DNA of 26,738 bases, from positions 1 to 26,738 of the IMG/VR virus record IMGVR_UViG_3300006916_000313. One strand, given 5' to 3'. Position numbers and translations under genes: made by a program. The notes beneath the pieces were generated by a model. The model did not search any database and was not told where the DNA came from. It worked only from the letters and a program-made list of their open reading frames with translations. This document shows positions 20,746-26,738 of the stretch, piece after piece. Position 1 is the stretch's first letter. Each line of letters starts with the position of its first letter. The DNA comes from a virus.

Positions 20746-22089
20746 ATGGACGACAAACTCAATAATATTCTCGAGTCTATAAAAGAATACATAGACGAAA
20801 AACAAGCAAATAAAACCTGGGAGCCTGGCAAGGACTTTGTAAACTATGCTGGTCCTTTGTTTAGCAGTGATGAATATGTCAGTGCCGCAGAAACATTACT
20901 GGACGGTTGGTTAGTGATGGGAGATAAGAGTATTAAGTTTGAAAGAAAGTTTCCAAAGTATTACGGTAAAAAACACGGAGTACTTACAAATTCTGGTAGT
21001 AGTGCTAACTTATTGATGATGGCATCTTTAACCAGCAAAAGAGGACATAACTTTGGTAAAGGCACAAAAGTTTTAATGCCTATAGCAGGTTTCCCTACAA
21101 CACTAAATCCAACATTACAGGTAGGATTTGAACCTGTATTTGTAGACATAGAATTAGACACACTAAATTTAGATTTAGATCAATGCGAAGAGATATTAAA
21201 AAACAATCCTGACATAAAAGTAATTACATTTGCTCATGTATTAGGTAATCCACCAAACATGGACCAACTAATGGAATTAGTAGACAAATACAATTTAGTA
21301 TTACTGGAAGATTGTTGTGATGCTTTGGGTAGTACATACAAAGACAAACCATTAGGTAGTTTTGGAGAAATGGCTAGTTGTAGTTTTTATCCAGCACATC
21401 ATATGACAATGGGAGAGGGTGGTTTTGTTGCTTGTAATACATATGAGCAAGAAGTAATTACTAGAAGTTTTAGAGAATGGGGGAGAGGTTGTTATTGCGT
21501 AGGCCCAGAAGCAAATAAACTTAAAAACGGTACTTGTAAAAAACGTTTTAGTTGCTGGATACCCACAATGCCTGACCAAACATTTGATCATAAATTTGTT
21601 TATGACGAAATTGGTTACAATTTAAAACCAATAGATATCCAGAGTGCTATGGGCCTTGAGCAACTTAAGAAACTAGATGAGATACATGCTCTGAGAAGAA
21701 GAAACTATAAATTACTTTTTGAAATTTATGAGAAGTATGAGAAATATTTTATACTGCCTAGACCCAGAGAACATTCAGACCCAAGTTGGTTTGCTTTCCC
21801 ACTTACTATTAGAAAAGATGCGCCTTTTACTAGAACACAATATGTAGACTTTTTAGAAGATAATAAAATACAAACAAGACCTTATTTTGCTGGTAATATT
21901 ATGTTACAACCAGCATATAGTCATTTAATGGATCCACAACAAGCAAAAGATAATTTCCCTAATGCTACCTTTACACTAACAAATACTTTCTTCCATGGAG
22001 CAAGTGCTGTTATAACACCAGAGCAAATAGCATGGATTAAAAAGGTTGCCGATGATTTTTTATCACAATATGAAAACAGAATTGTATGA
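20746..22089 (+). CDS. rfbH: RfbH-like PLP/[2Fe-2S] sugar 3-dehydratase
   Basis: The product is 447 residues of the DegT/DnrJ/EryC1 fold, but the PLP lysine is replaced by histidine: SFYPAHHMTMGEGG has H218 where aminotransferases have Lys. This is the hallmark of RfbH/E1, which removes the C3 hydroxyl of CDP-4-keto-6-deoxyglucose, and of the related ColD. RfbH/E1 also has an iron-sulfur motif recalled as C-x57-C-x-C-x7-C. Here C191, C249 and C251 keep the x57 and x1 spacing, and C264 follows after x12. That favours RfbH over ColD. The E1 partner reductase and the CDP-glucose 4,6-dehydratase are not in the window. The late octamer at 20733 makes it a late gene. Confidence 0.88.
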   Translation: MDDKLNNILESIKEYIDEKQANKTWEPGKDFVNYAGPLFSSDEYVSAAETLLDGWLVMGDKSIKFERKFPKYYGKKHGVLTNSGSSANLLMMASLTSKRGHNFGKGTKVLMPIAGFPTTLNPTLQVGFEPVFVDIELDTLNLDLDQCEEILKNNPDIKVITFAHVLGNPPNMDQLMELVDKYNLVLLEDCCDALGSTYKDKPLGSFGEMASCSFYPAHHMTMGEGGFVACNTYEQEVITRSFREWGRGCYCVGPEANKLKNGTCKKRFSCWIPTMPDQTFDHKFVYDEIGYNLKPIDIQSAMGLEQLKKLDEIHALRRRNYKLLFEIYEKYEKYFILPRPREHSDPSWFAFPLTIRKDAPFTRTQYVDFLEDNKIQTRPYFAGNIMLQPAYSHLMDPQQAKDNFPNATFTLTNTFFHGASAVITPEQIAWIKKVADDFLSQYENRIV

Positions 22090-22814
22090 AGAACTATTTT
22101 ATCCAAACTTTATGTAAAGTAAAAAAAGAAGACTACGATCCCAACCAACAAGTACCTATTAATGAACCTGATACTTACCCAATGTATCAGGAATTACAAA
22201 ATTTATCCTATTCAACTTTCAAACATTTTATGGAAGGAGATTGGGAATATGTCTTGTTAGAGGAAGAAGTAACTCATGTGTTTGAAGTATTCCAACAAAA
22301 CTTCAGAAAGATATATGATTTATGGAACAAGGAACCTTGTAATATTTTGTTTACAGGTTTAGATACAACAATGATTCAACCTACAGAAGTTTTTGGAAAA
22401 TATGACAAATTTACTATGTTTAATCATAGTGATCCAAAAAATACTCCTAAATTTGAAAATAATTTTAACTGTGACGTAAGATACTACCCAGCCACAATGG
22501 ATAAGAAATGGATGGACTATACTATGGAAAAAATAGATAGCCTTAAAGTATGGTCAGATGAGCAGGATATCTACAATGATATGTTATGGGGGCAAGAGGT
22601 TAAATATACAGATGTAATAGATCCAAAAATGGCATATCAAGGACATATGATACCTAATTTGGAAACAAATATAGACAGAGGTAATCACTGGAACGGTATA
22701 GATATCAATGATGCTCACATTGTACATTGGCATAGCAGTAGAGGTATTGCTAATAGAGTAGAACTATTCAAACATATATGTGAATGGTTAGAGGTTCCGG
22801 TAGAAAATGAATAA
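22086..22814 (+). CDS. Probable glycosyltransferase (GT-A-like)
   Basis: The product is 242 residues. ILFTGLDTTMIQPTEVF (87-103) places a conserved Asp where GT-A enzymes bind nucleotide sugar and metal. SDEQDIYND (157-165) resembles the DQ-x-x-N acceptor-side block, and VHWHSSRG near the end resembles the HxH-type ligand. There is no classical DxD, so the assignment is by pattern only. It overlaps RfbH in an ATGA junction and the sulfotransferase in TAATG, so it probably transfers the sugar made by this cassette. The acceptor (phage virion protein or host surface glycan) is unknown. Confidence 0.6.
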   Translation: MKNYFIQTLCKVKKEDYDPNQQVPINEPDTYPMYQELQNLSYSTFKHFMEGDWEYVLLEEEVTHVFEVFQQNFRKIYDLWNKEPCNILFTGLDTTMIQPTEVFGKYDKFTMFNHSDPKNTPKFENNFNCDVRYYPATMDKKWMDYTMEKIDSLKVWSDEQDIYNDMLWGQEVKYTDVIDPKMAYQGHMIPNLETNIDRGNHWNGIDINDAHIVHWHSSRGIANRVELFKHICEWLEVPVENE

Positions 22815-23482
22815 TGATATATCTACACATACCAAAAACAGGTGGAACGTCACTTAGAAATGCCTTTATGTTGGCACAAACACCTGTGCCATTTGTAGTA
22901 GCACCCAGTCACGCAATCACTTTACTTAATATAGAAACATTTTGTATATTCAGTATTCGCGACCCTTTGGATAGATTTTGTAGTGGGTTTTGGGAAAGAG
23001 CAACAAATCACAAACGCAAACAGATCAATAAAGGTGTAAACATTTTATTTCAGGGAGGAGGCTATCAGGATTTAGCCAAAGGAGAACAAAACATATTCAG
23101 GGACTTTCCAACGCCCAATCATTTCTTAACAGCTCTTAGGCAAGGTACAGCAGATAGAGATGAACATGAGTTTGGAAAAACACCTCTTAATCTTTTATTA
23201 TCACCATTAACATATTGGGTAGGAAAATTACCAACATACAAAAAACATGAAGTAAAAGTAAAAAATGTTTATGAATTAAATTCACTGTCAAGGATAATGC
23301 ATGAGCAGGGTATTAATTTACCTCAAGATCCTTTTTTAAAAAGAAGCAGAAAGCAATTTCCAGAAATAAATCAAAGTTATAGTATTTCAAAAGAGAATAA
23401 AGAGTGGTTTGAACAAGAGCTCAGAATTGATGACTATAAACTTATAGAACACATAAGGAATCAGTCATACTACATTCCCTAA
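22814..23482 (+). CDS. Sulfotransferase (Sulfotransfer_2-type)
   Basis: The product is 222 residues. HIPKTGGTSLR (residues 5-15) is the 5'-phosphosulfate-binding loop of the carbohydrate sulfotransferase family, and SIRDPLDRFCSG (47-58) is the 3'-phosphate block with R49 and S57. It would transfer sulfate from PAPS, probably to a sugar given its coupling to a glycosyltransferase-like and an RfbH-like gene. There is no signal anchor, unlike the Golgi enzymes of eukaryotes, so it acts in the host cytoplasm. It is the last gene of the cassette and is distinct in sequence from the other sulfotransferase-like gene at 10482-11177. Confidence 0.85.
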   Translation: MIYLHIPKTGGTSLRNAFMLAQTPVPFVVAPSHAITLLNIETFCIFSIRDPLDRFCSGFWERATNHKRKQINKGVNILFQGGGYQDLAKGEQNIFRDFPTPNHFLTALRQGTADRDEHEFGKTPLNLLLSPLTYWVGKLPTYKKHEVKVKNVYELNSLSRIMHEQGINLPQDPFLKRSRKQFPEINQSYSISKENKEWFEQELRIDDYKLIEHIRNQSYYIP

Positions 23483-23640
23483 TAATGCTTGGTGGCCACC
23501 TTGCAAATATGTTGGAACAGTCATTTGCAGTTTCTCCTGCTATTCTAGGCTTTACTACGAGGGAGCCGATATTTTATTACTGTTAGACTGAAATCTATTC
23601 TGCCCAACACTTTTATTTAACAAATAATATAAAAATTATA
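23483..23640. other. Unexplained, possibly structured intergenic segment
   Basis: It contains a perfect 10-bp palindrome GGTGGCCACC (23491-23500), an inverted repeat TGCAAAT/ATTTGCA (23502-23508 and 23523-23529), and a small GGCT/AGCC stem (23548-23551 and 23564-23567) followed by T-rich sequence. GC content is higher than in the AT-rich sequence just after it. A 33-codon + frame (23485-23586) exists without a ribosome binding site. It could be a transcript end for the sugar cassette or a small RNA; I cannot decide. Confidence 0.35.
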
Positions 23641-23660
23641 GTTATATAGGTTGTTTTTCA

Positions 23661-23683
23661 AAGAAAAGGGCGGATAACCGCCC
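23661..23683 (-). terminator. Intrinsic terminator of the minus-strand membrane gene
   Basis: GGGCGG (23668-23673) pairs with CCGCCC (23678-23683) around a four-base loop. Read on the minus strand the hairpin is followed by TTTTCTT, a good intrinsic terminator 20 bases after the stop of the gene at 23704-23934. The + strand side lacks a T tract. Confidence 0.8.
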
Positions 23684-23703
23684 TAATCTATTGTAAATGT
23701 ATG

Positions 23704-23934
23704 TTACTTCTTATTGAAGATGTGGTATAGTATCCAAACACCTATTAATCCTAATAAGCCTTCGTTACTTAATCCTCCTAAGATAGCCATGATGTTATCA
23801 ACAACTTGGAAATCTCCGAGGAATGGTACTGCTCCACCAAATAATACTTCAAGTACTACTCCAAGAGCAATAACACTGATACCAACTTCTGTTAGTTGTT
23901 TGGCCCATCCGCCAACACTTTTAAGAATTTCCAT
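23704..23934 (-). CDS. Small hydrophobic membrane protein
   Basis: The product is 76 residues from the ATG at 23934, chosen because a near-perfect AAAGGAGG stands six bases upstream. Two or three hydrophobic helices are visible: about 16-34 (VGISVIALGVVLEVLF), a Gly-rich middle (NIMAILGGLSNEG) and about 58-72 (LLGLIGVWILYHIF), ending in KK. I recall similar short proteins in marine T4-like phages, without known role; a holin-like function is possible but unsupported. It is monocistronic, with its own terminator, on the strand opposite to its neighbours. The strong ribosome binding site suggests high expression. Confidence 0.75.
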   Translation of the reverse strand: MEILKSVGGWAKQLTEVGISVIALGVVLEVLFGGAVPFLGDFQVVDNIMAILGGLSNEGLLGLIGVWILYHIFNKK

Positions 23935-24062
23935 ATCAACCTCCTTTGAATTTACCAAAATTAGCAAATTCAGATAATATTTAAGTGCCAGTAATCACTT
24001 ACTTAACAACTCACTTAATGTTAAATACAGTTATTAATATAGAAAAACTAGAGATAAAACAC

Positions 24063-24356
24063 ATGTTATTAGATAAACCTATAAAGAAAAACGATATAAT
24101 TTCACTAAAATTGCTGACTGGCGAAGAAGTCATAGCACAATTTCAGGAAGAAAAAGATAATAATCTTATTGTATCCAAAGCAAGTATTGTGGCGGCAAAC
24201 CCTCAAGGTGGACTAGGATTAGTACCCTGGATGATGAGCTCTATGCCAGATAAAATCAGCATAAATAAAGATACAGTAGTTACATTTGGTCAAACAGCAG
24301 AAGCCATCGCAGACAAATTCATAGAAGCGACTACAAACATTACACTGGCAAAATAA
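24063..24356 (+). CDS. Sm/Hfq-like small phage protein
   Basis: The product is 97 residues. DIISLKLLTGEEVIAQFQEE followed by further strands (NLIVSKASIVAANPQ, and later ISINKDTVVTF) gives the strand order of the Sm-like small beta barrel, with a C-terminal helix. I recall equivalent Sm-like proteins in marine T4-like phages, but no demonstrated function; RNA binding is inferred from the fold. The start is uncertain: ATGs at 24018 and 24063 are both in frame and neither has a good ribosome binding site. I chose 24063 because KLLTGEE then falls near the N-terminus as usual. Confidence 0.6.
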   Translation: MLLDKPIKKNDIISLKLLTGEEVIAQFQEEKDNNLIVSKASIVAANPQGGLGLVPWMMSSMPDKISINKDTVVTFGQTAEAIADKFIEATTNITLAK

Positions 24357-24371
24357 CACACATTTCTTTAC

Positions 24372-24399
24372 TTGACAAAATATAGTATTTTGTTATAAT
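24372..24399 (+). promoter_or_regulatory. Sigma70-type promoter with perfect extended -10
   Basis: TTGACA (24372-24377), a 16-bp spacer, then TGTTATAAT with TATAAT at 24394-24399. The predicted +1 is near 24406, leaving a leader of about 13 bases before the cell-wall hydrolase gene. It has the same architecture as the promoters at 332 and 925. Confidence 0.85.
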
Positions 24400-24418
24400 A
24401 TATGGACATTTAGAGATT

Positions 24419-24973
24419 ATGATGTTAAAACGTGGAATATTTCTAACCTTATTTTCTGTTAGTTTACTATCAGAAGATGTTGATGCTAATATCCAAACAG
24501 TAGATTTATCTATGACAGATGATACTATGTGTTTAGCTCTTAACATGTACCATGAAGCCAGAAGTGAAAGCACAGCAGGTATGTGGGCAGTTAGTGACGT
24601 CGTAATTAACAGAGTAAAAAGCTCATCATTTCCAAATACTATCTGCGAAGTTATAAAACAAGGACCTACAAGAGAGAGTTGGAAGACTTCTAGATTCCCA
24701 GATTTACCAGACTCAGAAAGAATTTTTTATCCTATCAAAAGGCAATGTCAATTCAGTTGGTATTGTGATGGAATAAGTGATATGCCTACAGAACTTTTTA
24801 GTTGGTACAGAGCATTAGAACTTGCCACACTTATGTTAAAGTTTGACAGAGGTATAGGTATCACAGATGGTGCTGACCATTATCATGCAGATTATATTAA
24901 TCCAAAATGGAATAATAGTATGTTGCTCACAGCCCAAATAGATAACCACGTTTTTTATAAAGATATCAGATAA
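24419..24973 (+). CDS. SleB/CwlJ-type cell wall hydrolase with signal peptide
   Basis: The product is 184 residues. The N-terminus MMLKRGIFLTLFSVSLLSEDVDA is a plausible signal peptide with cleavage near residue 23. The Hydrolase_2 domain follows, with CLALNMYHEARSES carrying the presumed catalytic E46, then VVINRV, CQFSWYCDG and GADHYHADYINPKW, all family hallmarks. It should cleave peptidoglycan in the periplasm. The host-type promoter at 24372-24399 suggests expression well before lysis, so wall remodelling or superinfection control is as likely as lysis. The start could be the first or second Met. It is separate from the T4-type lysozyme at 13299-13766. Confidence 0.88.
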   Translation: MMLKRGIFLTLFSVSLLSEDVDANIQTVDLSMTDDTMCLALNMYHEARSESTAGMWAVSDVVINRVKSSSFPNTICEVIKQGPTRESWKTSRFPDLPDSERIFYPIKRQCQFSWYCDGISDMPTELFSWYRALELATLMLKFDRGIGITDGADHYHADYINPKWNNSMLLTAQIDNHVFYKDIR

Positions 24974-24990
24974 ATATATACTGTTATAAT
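24969..24990 (+). promoter_or_regulatory. Overlapping late octamer and extended -10 promoter
   Basis: GATAAATA (24969-24976) predicts a late +1 at 24982, and TGTTATAAT (-10 at 24985-24990) predicts a host-type +1 near 24997. The matching -35 is poor (ATATCA at 24963-24968). Both would give a leader containing TAGGAG (24999-25004) before the ATG at 25012. Dual early and late expression of the nuclease is possible. Confidence 0.55.
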
Positions 24991-25011
24991 ACACACATTA
25001 GGAGTAACAGT

Positions 25012-25485
25012 ATGTATGAATATAGATGTAAAGTCTTGAAAATAGTTGATGGTGACACAGTAGATGTTGATATCGATTTGGGATTTGGTATAGTGTTAAA
25101 AAGCGAACGTGTCAGAGTCATGGGCATAGATACACCTGAGTCAAGAACTAGGGACAAAGTAGAAAAACAATTTGGCTTAGCCGCAAAGAAAAGGCTAAAA
25201 GAAATGCTTGATAACAAATCAGGTCCAATCCTAAAGACACAGATCAATAAGAAAGGCGAGGACATGAAAGGTAAGTTTGGCCGTATATTAGGCGACTTTA
25301 CTGTTTATCATGCACCAACTGATTCTTGGAGAATGGTAACCGAGATTATGGTTGAGGAAGGTCATGCTGTGGCATACTTTGGTGGTAGCAAAGATGAAGT
25401 TCAAGCAAAACATATGGCAAACAGAAGTAAATTAATTCGTGAAGGATTAGTTAAAATGACTGAAGCAGAAGCAGGACTTGTCTAA
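25012..25485 (+). CDS. Staphylococcal-nuclease-like thermonuclease
   Basis: The product is 157 residues with the SNase fold signature: VDGDT with the calcium-binding Asp, VRVMGIDTPESR with the Asp/Glu and Arg active-site residues, and GKFGRILGDF with the second Arg. Calcium-dependent cleavage of DNA or RNA is expected. There is no signal peptide, unlike the secreted staphylococcal enzyme, so it acts in the host cytoplasm. Host DNA breakdown for nucleotide recycling is a plausible role. TAGGAG lies seven bases before the ATG. Confidence 0.9.
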   Translation: MYEYRCKVLKIVDGDTVDVDIDLGFGIVLKSERVRVMGIDTPESRTRDKVEKQFGLAAKKRLKEMLDNKSGPILKTQINKKGEDMKGKFGRILGDFTVYHAPTDSWRMVTEIMVEEGHAVAYFGGSKDEVQAKHMANRSKLIREGLVKMTEAEAGLV

Positions 25486-25502
25486 AAAACCAATAATTCT
25501 AC

Positions 25503-25530
25503 TTGACAATACCTAAATAGAGTATATAAT
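25503..25530 (+). promoter_or_regulatory. Sigma70-type promoter
   Basis: TTGACA (25503-25508), a 16-bp spacer and TATAAT (25525-25530). It has perfect hexamers and the same spacing as the other host-type promoters, but lacks the TGn extension (GTA instead). The leader carries GAGG before the ATG at 25557. Confidence 0.85.
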
Positions 25531-25556
25531 ATAACTTTATACATCGAGGTATTGTA

Positions 25557-26042
25557 ATGAAACGTTTTTATTCAGGTAAAACATATACCCACGCAACAGG
25601 TCATAGTTGTGCATTTAGACAATGGAGAGCAGATAGTCACTGTAATTTAATTCATGGCTATGCACTACAGTTTGAGTTTACATTTGGTTGTGATGAATTA
25701 GATGATCGCAACTGGGCTGTGGACTTTGGTGGTTTAAAAGAACTAAAACAATGGTTAAAAGAAATGTTTGACCATACTTATTTGGTAGCCGAGGACGATC
25801 CTGAGATGGATACAGTTCAATTGTTACAAGACAAAGGTCTTATTGACATGAGAGTTGTAAAAGCAACAGGGTGTGAACGGTTTGCCGAAATGGCCTTTGA
25901 CAAAGCAGATGAAATTGTTAAGGATATCAGCAATGGCAGATGCTGGGTACAAAAGGTCACTGTAAGAGAACATGAAGCCAATAGTGCAACATGCGAACTT
26001 GCAGACACTCAGAAGATTCGATTCGTAGATTCTGAGAAATAA
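25557..26042 (+). CDS. queD: QueD/6-pyruvoyl-tetrahydropterin synthase family protein
   Basis: The product is 161 residues. GHSCAFRQW carries H16, SHCNLIHGY carries the catalytic C29 and H33, and the later FDHTYL and VREHEANSATC supply the conserved Asp-His and Glu, as in 6-carboxytetrahydropterin synthase. In phages this enzyme feeds 7-deazaguanine synthesis for DNA modification or queuosine. Oddly, the zinc motif HGH reads HGY here (Y35), so one metal ligand of the family is replaced. No other 7-deazaguanine gene is in the window. It has its own promoter upstream and a hairpin terminator downstream, making it monocistronic. Confidence 0.85.
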   Translation: MKRFYSGKTYTHATGHSCAFRQWRADSHCNLIHGYALQFEFTFGCDELDDRNWAVDFGGLKELKQWLKEMFDHTYLVAEDDPEMDTVQLLQDKGLIDMRVVKATGCERFAEMAFDKADEIVKDISNGRCWVQKVTVREHEANSATCELADTQKIRFVDSEK

Positions 26043-26080
26043 CGAAGAACGATAAATGATGAACAAGAAGTTTAGAATGA

Positions 26081-26115
26081 GGGCAGTATAGATATCCTAC
26101 TGCCCTTCACTTTTA
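26081..26115 (+). terminator. Intrinsic terminator after queD
   Basis: GGGCAGTA (26081-26088) pairs perfectly with TACTGCCC (26098-26105) around a nine-base loop, followed by TTCACTTTT. It lies 39 bases after the queD-like stop and before the late promoter of the next gene. Confidence 0.8.
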
Positions 26116-26136
26116 AGAAATCCCACCTAAAATATA

Positions 26137-26144
26137 GATAAATA
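26137..26144 (+). promoter_or_regulatory. T4-type late promoter, near-leaderless start
   Basis: GATAAATA followed by seven bases (CTAGACT) and the ATG at 26152. The predicted +1 at 26150 leaves a two-base leader, and no ribosome binding site is present. Confidence 0.68.
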
Positions 26145-26151
26145 CTAGACT

Positions 26152-26738
26152 ATGTGGTTTGGTCTATTAACTTTAATAACCTCTATCGCTATAGCCGGCG
26201 TAGCCGCCTGGTTTAGTATAGCAGGACTTATGATATTCTTTGGTGGTATGCCATTGAGTATCGCCATTATGGCTGGAACATTAGAAGTAGGTAAACTACT
26301 AACAGCCAGTTGGTTATATCGTTATTGGAACGAAACTTCCCTCGCACTCAAATCATATCTTACCACTGCCGTAATTGTATTGATGTTAATTACATCTGCT
26401 GGTATCTACGGCTATCTTTCCAAAGCCGCTAGTGATGTGTCTAGTGATGGTGCTGTGGCATTTGCAGAAGTAGATAGACTAGACGGCCAAATTGCCAGAG
26501 AAGAAAACAAAATAGATATACTGGAAGACAGGATACTTAGTATAGGTGGAACTGTTGATGTAAGTGAAAGCATAACGCAACAGGAAACAATCAGAGATGG
26601 TGCATGGGCAAGAGTACAAGGCGATATAGATTATGCACAAGGACAAATAGACAGACTCAGAGACCAACTAGCAGTACTAGATAAAGCAGTAAACGATTTA
26701 AGAAACAAAGGTGTTGAAGTAGTTGTATTAGATGAAGG
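26152..26738 (+). CDS. Membrane/coiled-coil protein, 5' part (runs off the window)
   Basis: The frame is open from the ATG at 26152 to the last base (195 codons). Three hydrophobic stretches lie in the first ~95 residues: about 3-31 (LLTLITSIAIAGVAAWFSI onwards), 33-50 (PLSIAIMAGTLEVGKL) and 70-90 (LTTAVIVLMLITSAGIYGY). A charged helical region follows with heptad-like spacing (EVDRLDGQIAREENKIDILE, later QGQIDRLRDQLAVLDK), suggesting a coiled coil. I recall similar proteins in marine T4-like phages, but no function. The start is set by the late octamer at 26137. An antisense frame at 26479-26667 is a shadow. Confidence 0.78.
   Translation, partial: MWFGLLTLITSIAIAGVAAWFSIAGLMIFFGGMPLSIAIMAGTLEVGKLLTASWLYRYWNETSLALKSYLTTAVIVLMLITSAGIYGYLSKAASDVSSDGAVAFAEVDRLDGQIAREENKIDILEDRILSIGGTVDVSESITQQETIRDGAWARVQGDIDYAQGQIDRLRDQLAVLDKAVNDLRNKGVEVVVLDE

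Noticed and set aside
20746-22089. Annotation as a DegT-type sugar aminotransferase
   Set aside because: The PLP lysine is replaced by histidine and an iron-sulfur Cys pattern is present, both pointing to RfbH-type dehydratase chemistry.
23485-23586. 33-codon + strand frame after the sulfotransferase
   Set aside because: No ribosome binding site and the segment is dominated by inverted repeats; too little support to call a gene.
24260-24267. CATAAATA on the + strand inside the Sm-like gene
   Set aside because: Internal to coding sequence, first base not T, G or A, and no downstream ATG at 5-7 bases.
26051-26058. GATAAATG after queD
   Set aside because: The last base differs from the octamer and the terminator hairpin at 26081 would block it.
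1-26738. CRISPR array, insertion sequence or integrase/attachment site
   Set aside because: No regularly spaced direct repeats, transposase or integrase motifs were seen in reading the window.

Overview
The window reads as part of the genome of a marine T4-like (Tevenvirinae-type) myovirus, AT-rich and densely packed. It is probably from a phage of SAR11 or another oligotrophic marine bacterium. The evidence is: T4-type late promoter octamers (TATAAATA and GATAAATA) in front of genes on both strands; a T4-type lysozyme with E-D-T catalytic spacing; phage ATP-dependent DNA ligase and peptide deformylase; three tandem tRNAs; and several small proteins I recall from cyanophages and pelagiphages. 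The host assignment is inference. No terminase, capsid, tail-sheath or replication core gene lies here, so this is mostly an accessory and late-gene region.

Layout. 1-81 is the tail of an unknown gene. 395-3724 (+) is an early block driven by two near-identical sigma70-type promoter-leader cassettes: two unknown proteins, DNA ligase, a small membrane protein, two possible micro-genes, a conserved small protein and an Api92-like protein. From 988 on, every junction overlaps. 3744-5232 (+) holds small unknown proteins, tRNA-Glu, tRNA-Asp and tRNA-Val, an HELVH metallopeptidase-like protein and a small basic protein. 5323-6754 (+) holds peptide deformylase and a glycoside hydrolase family 6 enzyme.

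6747-18420 (-) is a late block. Listed from 18420 down to 6747 it holds: two tandem fibre-like paralogues; two proteins with Cys/Lys-rich C-terminal modules; a fibre-like protein; a protein with a histidine cluster; a small membrane protein next to the lysozyme; two small proteins; a large protein with a basic RARHNCDNPGPK tail; an AT-rich insert of sulfotransferase-like, 2-oxoglutarate-oxygenase-like and short-chain dehydrogenase genes; a 762-residue nucleotidyltransferase fusion; and a small acidic protein.

18504-23482 (+) holds an unknown small protein, UV damage endonuclease, and a sugar cassette (NAD-dependent epimerase, RfbH-like 3-dehydratase, glycosyltransferase-like protein, sulfotransferase). 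23704-26738 holds a small membrane protein (-), then on + an Sm-like protein, a SleB-type cell-wall hydrolase, a thermonuclease, a QueD-like protein and the start of a membrane/coiled-coil protein.

The most unusual signal is regulatory. At six late genes (3744, 5323, 9411, 12924, 20746, 26152) the T4-type late octamer sits only 5-7 nt before the start codon, with no Shine-Dalgarno sequence. By T4 geometry the transcript would start on or within two bases of the ATG, which predicts leaderless late mRNAs. Other genes in the window carry ordinary AGGAG-type sites. The most unusual gene content is the phage GH6 enzyme, the late-expressed RfbH/epimerase/sulfotransferase cassette, and the nucleotidyltransferase fusion with repeated LAG[IL] peptides.
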